Origin: Thermorudis peleae
Lineage (GTDB): Bacteria > Chloroflexota > Chloroflexia > Thermomicrobiales > Thermomicrobiaceae
Length of the DNA: 64,000 nucleotides
Reading direction: 5' to 3'
Assembly (NCBI RefSeq): GCF_000744775.1
Contig: NZ_JQMP01000004.1
Span: 186,001-250,000 of the forward strand
Shown: positions 8,843 through 17,412 of the stretch, piece by piece
How the letters are laid out: each line of letters starts with the position of its first letter
Numbering within the stretch: position 1 is the first letter of the stretch
Made by a program: the position numbers and the translations under genes
The notes under the pieces: model-generated
What the model was told of the DNA's origin: nothing
The model's database searches: none
What the model saw: the letters and a program-made list of their open reading frames with translations, nothing else

Positions 8843-10447
8843 CTAGGGCGTCCCAGCAGCGTACGGCACGAGGCTCACCGTTGGGATAGCAATCTTGACA
8901 TACTCCTGGTACTTGACAACCGCGTTGACGTTGCCGTTCGTTGAGAGTGAGTTGACGATCAATTGCCCAGTTGCCCACGTACCACTGGCGTTACCAGTCA
9001 GCTGGAGCTGTGCACTTGGCAGATAGACGATCCCGTTAACCTGGGACGAGGAATTTCCGACCATTCGCAATGTGCTGCTATTCCCGCGGGCCTGGAAGAT
9101 GACCAGCCCGGGCTGCATGCCAGGGTAGAGCGGTGTGGTCGACCCGGTGAACTGGTAGCTTGTATTCCCAACAACACTGATGGTTGAGCCGTTATCGAGG
9201 TAGAAGAGGACATTTTGTCCACGAATCGTCTGGTTACCGACTAACTGGACGGTCGGACCATCGATATAGTAGAGCCCAGGCGGAAGCGTTGAGTCGGTGT
9301 TACCCGTGATGCCGAAAGAAGCGTTGCTTCCACCGATGTAAAAGGACATCTGTGCCGGATTGATCTGCGTGGTATTCATGTTACCGGTAAGGGCGAGTGT
9401 GCCATTAATGATGAAGAATTGGTATTGGCCTGGCATGAATGTGATCGAACAGTTCCCAGTAATCGTGAAATTGCTGTTGTTGAAGACATAGGTACCAGGA
9501 TAAAACGTCACGTTGCAGTTCCCCGAGATGTTCAGGCCACCGCCTGTGAAGTAGAAGAAATTCCCCCCACCTGATGAACCAAAGGTTACGCTCCCGTTAC
9601 CGTTGTATTGGACACTCTGAATTTGGTAGACCGTACCGGGGAATACGAGTGAGCCGTTGCCGCTTTGCGAAATCGTCGAATAGGAGCCGGACGGGCAGGT
9701 TGTACTGCCAGCGCTGCTACTGCACTTCCCGCTGGGAGGGTTGGGAGCACTGGGCACTGTCGGCTTTGGTGGCGCGGGCATGTTGGCAAGCGGATCTGGC
9801 ACGATTGGCATGCCAGTGTTTGTACCAGCCTGCCCGTTAAAGCCACAATTTCCAGTCGTCGCCAGGTTACCTACAGCATCGACGGTACCGTCTGCTTGGA
9901 GGCTGCCATTCCCTGTGCAGCGCATGCCGCCGTTGGACATGGCACTGCCATTGACGATCCGGATACCAACGTTACCAATGAGGTTAATCGCTTGCGGGTC
10001 ATTTTGCTTGAGGGCCAGGAGAGCATACGGCTTCGTGATCGGCGTGAGCTGAGCAGCGGCGCGAGCGGTTGCCGACCACGGCCCTGAGTAGACAACACCC
10101 AGGAAGAACCGCGGCGGTGGCGCCGTGACTGTGACCTTGACCTGTTTGTTTGTTCGATCGACAGTAATTTCGGGAATCTGCAGGCTGGACCGGATCGCGC
10201 TTGGCACATTCGTTTGCGCATAACTGGTCACATCGCCTTGAATGATCGTATCGCTTTGATTTTTCAGGAGGTCGATGGCCCCAGCGAGCGCCGCAGCATC
10301 CGCAGCATTCTGCAAGGACCGCTTGGTCGCCAGCAGCATACCAACGTCGAGCGCCAGGGCACTAAACCCAGCCAACGCTACGAGCGCTGCAGCCATCAGC
10401 ACGAGCACTTGCCCAGGAAGCCGCCGCCGTCGCGTAGTGTGCGTCAT
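8843..10447 (-). CDS. TadG-like exported protein with glycine-asparagine beta-repeat domain
   Basis: A 534-residue protein. Residues 1-55 form the TadG/TadE-type pilin-like N-terminus: a basic RRRRLPGQ segment, then a hydrophobic helix with the downstream sequence NAADAAALAGA. From about residue 160 to 510 the protein is built of short strands separated by Gly-Asn turns (TGN, VGN, SGN about every 15-25 residues) with PGTYVF / PGQYQF / PGLYYI strands, which suggests a right-handed beta-helix or solenoid outside the cell. It is the third gene of a minus-strand operon with two TadE-like proteins. Ribosome site GGGGGAGGG. Likely membrane-anchored and surface-exposed; the precise role is unknown. 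Confidence 0.75.
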   Translation of the reverse strand: MTHTTRRRRLPGQVLVLMAAALVALAGFSALALDVGMLLATKRSLQNAADAAALAGAIDLLKNQSDTIIQGDVTSYAQTNVPSAIRSSLQIPEITVDRTNKQVKVTVTAPPPRFFLGVVYSGPWSATARAAAQLTPITKPYALLALKQNDPQAINLIGNVGIRIVNGSAMSNGGMRCTGNGSLQADGTVDAVGNLATTGNCGFNGQAGTNTGMPIVPDPLANMPAPPKPTVPSAPNPPSGKCSSSAGSTTCPSGSYSTISQSGNGSLVFPGTVYQIQSVQYNGNGSVTFGSSGGGNFFYFTGGGLNISGNCNVTFYPGTYVFNNSNFTITGNCSITFMPGQYQFFIINGTLALTGNMNTTQINPAQMSFYIGGSNASFGITGNTDSTLPPGLYYIDGPTVQLVGNQTIRGQNVLFYLDNGSTISVVGNTSYQFTGSTTPLYPGMQPGLVIFQARGNSSTLRMVGNSSSQVNGIVYLPSAQLQLTGNASGTWATGQLIVNSLSTNGNVNAVVKYQEYVKIAIPTVSLVPYAAGTP

Positions 10448-10464
10448 ACCCTCCCCCTTCGCGC

Positions 10465-10959
10465 TCAGTAGTGGACGATCATGGTGCTGGTCGCTTGCAT
10501 CGGAATGCTCGGCACACGAATGGCAAAACCGACCAATGGCGTGAACGAATACTGTACCTGCACCTGGACATGTTTGCCCGGATCCAATGGGTCACCGTCA
10601 GGCGCACTCACCGTGACTTGCACCGAATTGGGATTTGGAATCACAACCTTCGACTGCACATAGCTCTGCACCTGAGCCTGGATGCTGCTTGCCGTCACCG
10701 GCTGACTACAGGTCTGGTTCCAGGCGTTGGTATAGCAGCCATTCCCATGAACAGCGGCCCAGCGCGCCCCCTCCCGCGCAGCATTCACGATCTGGTTTTT
10801 GACAAAAAAGGCCCAACCGAACTCAATGGTGCCAAGGATCATCGAGATGAGGATGAGACTCGCCGCCGCAAACTCCACCAGGTTTTGCCCTGGCAGCGCT
10901 CGCCGCCACTGACGCACAGTTGTTGCCACGGCAGTGATCGCCCGCTGTACCTGCATCAT
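10465..10959 (-). CDS. TadE-like pseudopilin
   Basis: A 164-residue protein with the TadE pattern: basic N-terminus, GQNLVEFAAASLILISMILGTIEFGW membrane helix with the conserved Glu at +5 after the Gly, and an extracellular part with VNAAREGARWAA. The ATG at 10959 overlaps the stop of the preceding tadE-like gene (ATGA), indicating coupled translation. Two Cys (CYTNAWNQTC) may form a disulfide in the exported domain. TadE proteins are minor components of Flp/Tad pilus systems. Confidence 0.85.
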   Translation of the reverse strand: MMQVQRAITAVATTVRQWRRALPGQNLVEFAAASLILISMILGTIEFGWAFFVKNQIVNAAREGARWAAVHGNGCYTNAWNQTCSQPVTASSIQAQVQSYVQSKVVIPNPNSVQVTVSAPDGDPLDPGKHVQVQVQYSFTPLVGFAIRVPSIPMQATSTMIVHY

Positions 10960-11435
10960 GACGGTATAACCCGCATCTTGACAACACGTTGCATGGGGTA
11001 ACCAGTCGGGCCAGCCGAAGGCAAAAACGGCAACTTGGGCCACTTGATCAACGGCTGATAGGTTCCTTGGACCGTCACCTGCACGTAGGTGAAGGTCGTG
11101 CCGTTGACCGTCTCCGTCCCCGTGCTACTCGTGACCGTCGGTGTCACACCGAGCAACCTGTTGCCTTGCAACTCATTCAGTACTGCTTGCTGAATCCCCG
11201 CGGTATTGGTAGCATTCCCCGCACTGAGCGAGCCATAGTGCGCCCCTTCCCGCGCCGCGTTGCCAAGCTGGATGTAAACCACGAAGGCCCCGACAACGTC
11301 AGCAGCGGCGGCAAGCAGAAGCAGCAGGAACGGGAGCGCCATCGCTAGCTCAACCAGCGACTGCCCCGGCCACCGTCGTGATTGTGATGCCGCTTGCCGG
11401 TTTGCCATCGCCGTTTGCCTACCCAGGAACGACAT
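10956..11435 (-). CDS. TadE-like pseudopilin (first gene of the cluster)
   Basis: A 159-residue TadE-family protein: WPGQSLVELAMALPFLLLLLAAAADVVGAF forms the basic-then-hydrophobic prepilin-like segment, with Glu five residues after the cleavage-type Gly; NAAREGAHYGS follows as in its partner downstream. A Thr-rich beta segment lies at about residues 95-130. Two ATG starts are possible (11435 or 11408); the first has TGGAG four bases upstream. No Tad ATPase, prepilin peptidase or Flp pilin gene is adjacent, so the machinery must be encoded elsewhere. Confidence 0.83.
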   Translation of the reverse strand: MSFLGRQTAMANRQAASQSRRWPGQSLVELAMALPFLLLLLAAAADVVGAFVVYIQLGNAAREGAHYGSLSAGNATNTAGIQQAVLNELQGNRLLGVTPTVTSSTGTETVNGTTFTYVQVTVQGTYQPLIKWPKLPFLPSAGPTGYPMQRVVKMRVIPS

Positions 11436-11606
11436 ACTACTCCAGTCTTAGCATAGTCAGTTTTGCCATTCTCCTGATAGAGCCACTTGTACTCATTGCC
11501 TCAGCCATTGCCGCCTTGCGGGCTAGCCTATCTGTCCTGTGCCCCGGCACACGCTGGCTAGCCGTCTCGTGCTGCGGTAGCATGCCTGGTGGAAAAGGAG
11601 GGAGCA

Positions 11607-12710
11607 ATGGCCGATCCGTTGTTCGAGCAGTTTGCGCGCGTCCTTGTCGAGTACGCGCTGGAAGTCCAGCCGGGCCAACTCGTCGTTGTCACAACCACGC
11701 CCAGCGCCAAACCACTGCTCCTGGCCGTGCATCGCCAGATCCTCGCCCGCGGCGCGCATCCCGTGGTGCAAATTCGCTTGCCTGAGCTCACCGAGCAGTT
11801 CTACCGCTACGCGAGCGACGAGCAGCTGCAGTATGTCGCGTTCGACGAACAGATCCCGGTCGAACAGGCTGACGCGCTCCTCACCATTTTGGCCACCACC
11901 AACACCCGTGCGTTGACGAGTGTTGATCCCCAGCGGATGCAGCGGGCCCAGCAGGCGCGCATGGCGCTGCAGGAGACCTACCTGCGCCGCGCGGCGGAGG
12001 GAACACTCAACTGGTGCATCACCCTGTTCCCAACCGAGGCCTACGCCCAAGACGCTGAGATGTCGCTTGAGGAATACACCGCGTTCCTTGCCCACGCTGC
12101 CTTCCTCGATACCCCTGACCCAGTCGCTGCCTGGCAGGCCCAGAGCCAGGAACAGCAACGGCTGATCGACTGGCTTCGTGACAAGCGGGAAGTGCACATT
12201 CGGGGGCAGGACACCGACCTTCGCCTCTCGATTGCCGGCCGCACGTTCATCAGTGCAGATGGGCATAAGAACTTCCCCGACGGCGAAATTTTCACTAGCC
12301 CCGTTGAGCACACGGTCGAAGGCACCATTCGCTTCAGCTTTCCCGCGCTCGTTGGGGGTCGCGAGGTCGAAGACATTCGGCTCTGGTTCGAAGGCGGACG
12401 TGTTGTCCGCGCCACGGCTGCCAAAAACGAGCACTATCTGCACCGGATGCTCGAGACCGACGAGGGAGCGCGGGTTGTCGGTGAGTTCGCGTTTGGGCTC
12501 AACCGCGCCATCGACCGCTTTACCAAGCAGATCTTGTTTGATGAGAAAATCGGCGGCACCGTGCACCTTGCGCTCGGGGCCGGCTACCCCGAGACCGGCT
12601 CGCAGAATCGCAGCGCCATCCACTGGGATATGATCTGCGACCTCCGCCAGGGTGGCGAGGTTTGGATCGACGGCCAGCTCTTTCTGAAAGACGGGCAGAT
12701 CGTCGTCTAA
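11607..12710 (+). CDS. M29-family metallo-aminopeptidase
   Basis: A 367-residue peptidase of family M29 (aminopeptidase T/PepS type), cytosolic, removing N-terminal residues from peptides using two metal ions. Visible: DLRLSIAGRTFISADGHKNFPDGEIFTSPVE, holding the metal-binding Glu; LHRMLETDEGARVVGEFAFGLN; and the C-terminal HLALGAGYPETGSQNRSAIHWDMICDL with the conserved His and Asp. Start: ATG at 11607, three bases after AAAGGAGGGA; a GTG six codons earlier is less likely. It stands alone. Confidence 0.93.
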   Translation: MADPLFEQFARVLVEYALEVQPGQLVVVTTTPSAKPLLLAVHRQILARGAHPVVQIRLPELTEQFYRYASDEQLQYVAFDEQIPVEQADALLTILATTNTRALTSVDPQRMQRAQQARMALQETYLRRAAEGTLNWCITLFPTEAYAQDAEMSLEEYTAFLAHAAFLDTPDPVAAWQAQSQEQQRLIDWLRDKREVHIRGQDTDLRLSIAGRTFISADGHKNFPDGEIFTSPVEHTVEGTIRFSFPALVGGREVEDIRLWFEGGRVVRATAAKNEHYLHRMLETDEGARVVGEFAFGLNRAIDRFTKQILFDEKIGGTVHLALGAGYPETGSQNRSAIHWDMICDLRQGGEVWIDGQLFLKDGQIVV

Positions 12711-12904
12711 ACATCACACGCGCACATGAGCACGCATGCTCCGCATGGCATACGCGAGCGGGCCATTGCCGTCAACGCGCTCGCGTGTGCCCGCCAGGCC
12801 GCGCTGTCACGTCGGCGCTGGCAGGCAGTGTTCGCCACAACATGCGGACGCTCACCGCGCCCACTCTCCGGAGCACACGACAGCGCCGAGAGGATGATGG
12901 TGCG

Positions 12905-13657
12905 CTATCGCCCGGCGTGCGTAATGGTGGCAAACGCGATTTGTTGTCCGCTCGGACTGGCCGCCAGCGACGCCGACTCGAGAGTAATGGCGATACCGTC
13001 AAACGTCGAGAGTGTCTCCTGCGGTGTCAAGTAGAGCTCAGCGTTGCCGAGGCTATCGACGGGCAGGATCCCGGCGTTACGATACTGCCCGTTCCGCACC
13101 AGCCAAACGACGTAGACCTGACCCGTTGGTGGCCGGGGCACGTTCTGCATCATGATCAGCGCCGCGTTGCTCGACGGATCGAGGATTACGCCGCCGCGAA
13201 TGCCGGGTGATGCACCGGTACCAGTTAGCTGGGTGACAAACCCTGTCCCGTGGCTGACGAGTTCGATCACGGCGCGTTGCGACGGTGTCGGGATCGTCGT
13301 TGGCGTTGCCACAGGGGCCGTCTGGCGCGCACTAGCCCAGACCAGGACAAGGGCCAGCAAGGCAGCCGCGGACGCCGCAGCCCAGCGCACCGGCCCAGCG
13401 AAGAGCGCGGTGACACTCGCGAGAACTCCCCGACGCTCGGTTAGCTGGGCAAAGAGCGTTTGGCGTGCCCGCTTCGGCACGGGGACGGGGTCGACCGCGT
13501 ACGGCAACAAGGAAACGACACCGCGGGCCTCCTCGACCGCGCGGCGACAATCAGGACAGACCGCCAGGTGTCGCTCGACACGTTCGAGCTCGTCGGGCTC
13601 GAGAGCGCCAAGCACATACCCGGCGACGAGGTCGCTGACATGCTCGCCGGGTGGCAT
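12905..13657 (-). CDS. Anti-sigma factor, RskA-like, with zinc-binding HxxxCxxC
   Basis: A 250-residue membrane-bound anti-sigma factor. Residues 1-45 form the zinc-binding anti-sigma domain with HLAVCPDC (H-x3-C-x2-C). A single membrane helix lies around residues 93-110 (AAASAAALLALVLVWA), and the C-terminal half is the RskA-type extracellular domain, with the YVVWLVRNG strand. It should hold the neighbouring sigma factor inactive until released by an outside signal. Start: ATG at 13657, two bases after the sigma gene's stop and preceded by GAGGAGG; translation is probably coupled. Confidence 0.9.
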   Translation of the reverse strand: MPPGEHVSDLVAGYVLGALEPDELERVERHLAVCPDCRRAVEEARGVVSLLPYAVDPVPVPKRARQTLFAQLTERRGVLASVTALFAGPVRWAAASAAALLALVLVWASARQTAPVATPTTIPTPSQRAVIELVSHGTGFVTQLTGTGASPGIRGGVILDPSSNAALIMMQNVPRPPTGQVYVVWLVRNGQYRNAGILPVDSLGNAELYLTPQETLSTFDGIAITLESASLAASPSGQQIAFATITHAGR

Positions 13658-13659
13658 CC

Positions 13660-14325
13660 TCACTCCTCCTCAGGCACCACACCACGCAGCGCCTCCTGCA
13701 GCTTCTGCAGTCCAAGCCGCAGCCGTGTTTTGATCGTCCCGAGCGGTTCGCCAAGGGCCTCGGCAATTTCCCGCTGGGAGAGTCCAGCAAAGTAGGCCAG
13801 CTCGATCGCCTGGCGCTGCGGCTCTGGCAGCGCACACAACGCTGCTTGAATCCGCTGGCGCAACTCCGCGACCGACGCTGCTTCCTCTAGATCGACCGTC
13901 TCATCAGCCTCGCCGCCCAGGATCTCCGTCACATCAACGAGATCGGCACGTTGCGGACGTCGGCGCTTGCGTCGCAGGGCATCAATAGCGAGATTGTGCG
14001 TGATGCTGAGCAGCCAGGTTGGGAAACTCCCCCGCACATGCTCAAAGCGGTCGGCTTGCTGCCAGACGCGCAGGAATGCTTCCTGCAGCAGCTCCTCCGC
14101 TTCAAGCGGGTCGCCGACGATCCGCAAGGCAAACGCGAACGTCGGTCGGGCATAGCGGTTGTAGAGCACTTCCAGCGCCTGCACGTCCCCTTGGCGAACC
14201 GCCGCGACCAGGGTCACATCGTCGCACTGCGCCAACGCCTGGGGGGATGGGGCAACGCGCGCCGCGGTGAGCTGCCGCAACAAGCCTGTTTGGAGGAACC
14301 GCCGGTACGGCTGACTGACGGCCAT
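13660..14325 (-). CDS. ECF-type RNA polymerase sigma factor
   Basis: A 221-residue extracytoplasmic-function sigma factor. Region 2 runs from LVAAVRQGDVQALEVLYNRY through ADRFEHVRGSFPTWLLSITHNLAIDALRRKRRR; region 4 is LPEPQRQAIELAYFAGLSQREIAEALGEPLGTIKTRLRLGLQKL. It resembles the SigK/ECF19-type pair that travels with RskA. Start: ATG at 14325, after AGGAG at six bases; the longer upstream ORF is not family-like. The anti-sigma gene follows at once. Target promoters are unknown. Confidence 0.93.
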   Translation of the reverse strand: MAVSQPYRRFLQTGLLRQLTAARVAPSPQALAQCDDVTLVAAVRQGDVQALEVLYNRYARPTFAFALRIVGDPLEAEELLQEAFLRVWQQADRFEHVRGSFPTWLLSITHNLAIDALRRKRRRPQRADLVDVTEILGGEADETVDLEEAASVAELRQRIQAALCALPEPQRQAIELAYFAGLSQREIAEALGEPLGTIKTRLRLGLQKLQEALRGVVPEEE

Positions 14326-14484
14326 CGCTACTCCTACGTGCCACCCTGAGTATACGCGGTCGAGGCAGGAGCAGTGCAACGACGTCGCGGCAACAATGAA
14401 ACGAATGGCGGACTTTTTCCGTTATAGAGAGTAGAGGATGGTGCGCGGTGTCGCGTTGGATTTGTGAAACCGTGCACAAGCGCC

Positions 14485-14513
14485 TTGACAACACGCCGCA
14501 GGCGTGGTAGTAT
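14485..14513 (+). promoter_or_regulatory. Sigma-70-type promoter of the rpoD/sigA-like gene
   Basis: TTGACA at 14485-14490, a 17-base spacer and TAGTAT at 14508-14513 give a near-consensus promoter about 70 bases before the sigma gene's ATG. The spacer contains a small dyad (ACGCC...GGCGT) that could be an operator or chance. Confidence 0.8.
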
Positions 14514-14585
14514 AAGAAGGTTTACAAAGGAAGACGTTACGTGTCCGAACAGTGCGTTCGGACACGGTGGAGGTGACGAGAGCCG

Positions 14586-15581
14586 ATGACAGAGCGCGAG
14601 ATTCAGGAACTGCTGGAGCTCGATCAGCTCGTAGAAGAGACCGACCTCGAGGAACTCGATGAAATCGAGGAATCAGCTGACCTGATCGATCAGGCAGCGA
14701 ATGATGCGGTCTATCGCTACTTCCGCGAGGTCGGCGGGCATCGCCTCCTGACGCATGCTGAGGAGATCGAGTACTCGCGTGCGGTGCGCGCGGGGCTCGA
14801 AGCGCGCAAGCGCATCGAAGCGGGCGAGGATACGCCGGAGCTTCGCGAGCTAGTGCGCAAGGGCCAGGAGGCGCGGGAGAAGCTGATCCGCCACAACCTG
14901 CGCCTCGTCGTCTCAATCGCCAAGCGGTATCGCTCGAGCGAGTTGCCCCTGATCGATCTGATCCAGGAGGGCAACATCGGGCTGATGACCGCGGTTGAGC
15001 GCTACGATCCAGAGCTCGGCTACCGCTTCAGCACGTATGCGACGTTCTGGATTCGCCAGGCGATCGGCCGGGCGGTGGCGAACCTGAGCCGCACGATCCG
15101 CGTGCCCGTGCACATGCACGACCTGATCGCCAAGATCCGGCGTGCGGAAGCGCAGATCGAGCAGCAGAAGGGCCGGCCAGCGACCAACGAGGAGCTGGCG
15201 GAGATGCTGGGCATTGACGTGAGCCGCATTGAGCAGGCGCGCAGCTCGATCCCGCGGACTTCGTCGCTCGATCGCCCGATTGGCGAAGATGGCGAGAGCA
15301 CAATCGGCGACTTGCTACCTGACCCGCGGAGCGAGGAAGTCGTCGACGAAGCGCTGACGAACGCGATCCGCGAGCAGATCCGCCGCAGCCTTGAACAGCT
15401 CACCGAGCGCGAGCGCGGTGTGCTGATCCTGCGCTTCGGGCTCAATGGCGAGCAGCCGCGGACGCTGGCGGAAATCGCCGAGCACTTCAAGATCAGCCGC
15501 GAACGCGTGCGTCAGATCGAGAAGGAAGCGCTGGCCAAGCTCCGCAACTCTGACTTGAAGCTGCTGGCAAGCGCTGCCTAA
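14586..15581 (+). CDS. Primary-type RNA polymerase sigma factor (RpoD/SigA family)
   Basis: A 331-residue sigma-70 group 1/2 factor. An acidic N-terminal stretch (LVEETDLEELDEIEESADLID) precedes region 1.2 (DAVYRYFREVGGHRLLTHAEE), then region 2 (IRHNLRLVVSIAKRYRSSELPLIDLIQEGNIGLM through YRFSTYATFWIRQAIGRAV), region 3, and region 4 (LTERERGVLILRFGLNG, AEHFKISRERVRQIEKEALAKLR). It lacks a long region 1.1, so it may be the housekeeping factor of a Chloroflexota lineage or an alternative group 2 factor; the sequence alone does not settle this. It is monocistronic between its own promoter and a strong terminator. Confidence 0.93.
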   Translation: MTEREIQELLELDQLVEETDLEELDEIEESADLIDQAANDAVYRYFREVGGHRLLTHAEEIEYSRAVRAGLEARKRIEAGEDTPELRELVRKGQEAREKLIRHNLRLVVSIAKRYRSSELPLIDLIQEGNIGLMTAVERYDPELGYRFSTYATFWIRQAIGRAVANLSRTIRVPVHMHDLIAKIRRAEAQIEQQKGRPATNEELAEMLGIDVSRIEQARSSIPRTSSLDRPIGEDGESTIGDLLPDPRSEEVVDEALTNAIREQIRRSLEQLTERERGVLILRFGLNGEQPRTLAEIAEHFKISRERVRQIEKEALAKLRNSDLKLLASAA

Positions 15582-15607
15582 GCTGACAGCTCATCCGAAT
15601 GCAGTCA

Positions 15608-15646
15608 CCAGGCCCGCTGGGTATTTCCAGCGGGCCTGGTTGTTTC
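15608..15646 (+). terminator. Intrinsic terminator after the sigma-70 gene
   Basis: A 13-base perfect stem (CCAGGCCCGCTGG with CCAGCGGGCCTGG) and a 6-base loop, followed by TTGTTT. It stands 26 bases past the stop codon and 10 bases before the end of the opposing nickel-transporter gene. Confidence 0.88.
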
Positions 15647-15655
15647 GGCCGCTGC

Positions 15656-16720
15656 CTAGCTCCGCGGCTGCTCCAGGAGTGCACCCCAGCGCTCTTCAAC
15701 GTGGCGCAGCTTGTAGAAGGCAAAGGCGATCGCCCACGCGACCACAAATGCCCCGACGATGATGAAGCCAAAGGCGCCAAGGTCAAGGTTGCTGATCGTG
15801 TCCCACACACCCCCTTCGAGGCCAAGCAAGCGGATCAGGATCTGGAGCAACTCAATGACACCGATGAACAGAGCAACGAAGACCGAAATGCCGGTCATCG
15901 TCAAGTTGTAGAACAGCTTGCGCACCGGGTTGGAGAACGCCCAGGAATAGGCCTTGGCCATGAACACGCCATCGGTGGTATCCATCAGGGTCATGCCAGC
16001 GGCGAAGATGATCGGCAGCGAGACGACGGCGGCAAACGGGAGACCTTGGCTGGCCGCCCCAGCCGAAATGGCAAGCAACGCCACTTCTGATGCGGTATCA
16101 AACCCCAGGCCAAAGAGAAACCCGATCGGGTACATCTGCCAGCTGCGACTAATCAAGGCGAACAACCGGCTGAAGAGACGCGTCAGGACACCGCCGGTTG
16201 TGAGCTGCGCCTCGAGGGAGGCGTGATCATGCTCGCCGCGCCGCATGCGGCGGTAAACCTGGACAATGTCTAACAGAATGATCAGGTTGAGCAGGCCAAT
16301 CAGGACGAGGAAACCACCCGAGACCGTCGTCCCGATGAGCCCGCCGAGGCTGCGCAATTCGCCGTTTTCCGAGACGACGCCCTGGACAATCGACCGCACG
16401 GCAAAGCCGAGGGCGAGCGCAATCAGAAACACGACGGTCGAATGGCCAAGCGAGAAGAAGAAGCCAACGCCAACGGGCCGCTGCCGCTGCTGCAGCAGCT
16501 TGCGCGTTGTGTTGTCGATCGCCGCGATGTGATCGGCATCAAAGGCATGGCGCAGGCCAAAGCTGTAGGCCAGTCCGCCAAGCCCAAGAATCGAGGGATG
16601 CGCTGCTGCGACACTGAGGAGCATGCCCCATCCCAGAAGGTGCATGAGTGCAATGATGCTGTAGAACCCAGCAAGCCGCCACCGCTCGCCGCGGTCGAGT
16701 CCCCGCGTCACTCCCTGCAT
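15656..16720 (-). CDS. Nickel/cobalt permease, NiCoT (HoxN/NixA) family
   Basis: A 354-residue high-affinity Ni2+/Co2+ importer. Eight membrane helices are predicted; the signature motifs are RHAFDADHIAAIDN in helix 2, FFFSLGHSTVVF, LFGLGFDTASE and GMTLMDTTDG, which carry the metal-binding His, Asp and Thr residues. A basic/acidic loop (RRMRRGEHDHASLE) sits on the inside. The start is ATG at 16720 (GTG at 16723 also possible). It is divergent from a Fur-family regulator, and a TTGCAA palindrome covers its -35 element, so it is probably shut off when nickel is sufficient. Confidence 0.93.
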   Translation of the reverse strand: MQGVTRGLDRGERWRLAGFYSIIALMHLLGWGMLLSVAAAHPSILGLGGLAYSFGLRHAFDADHIAAIDNTTRKLLQQRQRPVGVGFFFSLGHSTVVFLIALALGFAVRSIVQGVVSENGELRSLGGLIGTTVSGGFLVLIGLLNLIILLDIVQVYRRMRRGEHDHASLEAQLTTGGVLTRLFSRLFALISRSWQMYPIGFLFGLGFDTASEVALLAISAGAASQGLPFAAVVSLPIIFAAGMTLMDTTDGVFMAKAYSWAFSNPVRKLFYNLTMTGISVFVALFIGVIELLQILIRLLGLEGGVWDTISNLDLGAFGFIIVGAFVVAWAIAFAFYKLRHVEERWGALLEQPRS

Positions 16721-16752
16721 CACTGGTCACTCCTTCCACTGCGTCTACCTGG

Positions 16753-16782
16753 AGTCTAGCGGAAGTACCCACGTTCTTGCAA
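16753..16782 (-). promoter_or_regulatory. Promoter of the NiCoT gene
   Basis: On the minus strand, TTGCAA (16782-16777) as -35, an 18-base spacer and TAGACT (16758-16753) as -10, about 33 bases before the ATG. The -35 hexamer is also the left arm of the TTGCAA operator. Confidence 0.6.
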
Positions 16783-16808
16783 CACATTGCAGGAGCAACT
16801 GCTTGCAA
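16777..16808. promoter_or_regulatory. Candidate Nur (nickel-responsive Fur-family) operator
   Basis: A 32-base imperfect dyad with perfect symmetric arms: TTGCAA (16777-16782), TTGC (16787-16790), GCAA (16795-16798), TTGCAA (16803-16808). The symmetry centre falls between 16792 and 16793. This resembles the published Nur box of Streptomyces (TTGCAA spaced from TTGCAA), here doubled. It lies between the Ni transporter and the Fur-family gene and overlaps the transporter promoter. Confidence 0.72.
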
Positions 16809-16889
16809 CATGGACACGCTGTTCAGCGCGCTTGCGCGGCAGTTGCGGCTAAACGGCGGGGCACGCAGAATTGACCATGGGGCAGGACA

Positions 16890-17393
16890 ATGGCTGACAA
16901 CGAGGGAAATCAATTGACGCAGCTGGTCATTGCAGCATTACGTGGGGCGGGGCAACGGGTGACGCGTCAGCGGCTCCTGATCCTCGAAGCCCTGGCGCGC
17001 CTCGGTGGGCATCGCACGGCCGACGAGGTCTACGCTGTGGTGCACCCGCAAGACCCGACAATTCACCGCTCGACCGTCTATCGCACCCTCGAATTTGGCG
17101 TCCGGCTCGGTTTAGTGACGGCAACGAACTGGGAGAACAAGCGAGTCTTCGAGTTCGTGCACGCACGCGGCCACCACCACCTTCACTGCCTCCAGTGTGG
17201 CCGGATCATCGAACTCGATGATGCGCTCCTCAAGCCGCTCCGTGATGCGCTGGCTGAGCAGTACGGCTTCCAGGCCCAGCTCGACCATCTCGTCATTACG
17301 GGCAGGTGCCGAATATGTCAAGCTGCCCACGCAGCGCATCCCTCAACCGAAACGCTGCGTGAGCAGCCCACACGCGCTGCGCAGGAGTCATAG
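16890..17393 (+). CDS. Fur-family metalloregulator, probably nickel-responsive (Nur-like)
   Basis: A 167-residue Fur-family repressor. Winged helix: GQRVTRQRLLILEALARLGGHRTADEVYAVVHPQDPTIHRSTVYRTLEFGVRLGLV. The metal-sensing part holds HARGHHHLHCLQCGRIIELDD, the first Cys pair, and CRICQAAHAAH, the second, so a structural zinc site is intact. The family includes Fur, Zur, Mur, PerR and Nur; the Nur assignment rests on the divergent NiCoT gene and the TTGCAA palindrome between them. The ATG at 16890 has a weak upstream GGGGCAGG. Confidence 0.85.
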   Translation: MADNEGNQLTQLVIAALRGAGQRVTRQRLLILEALARLGGHRTADEVYAVVHPQDPTIHRSTVYRTLEFGVRLGLVTATNWENKRVFEFVHARGHHHLHCLQCGRIIELDDALLKPLRDALAEQYGFQAQLDHLVITGRCRICQAAHAAHPSTETLREQPTRAAQES

Positions 17394-17412
17394 ACCCGAT
17401 CTGCGCGTGGGA

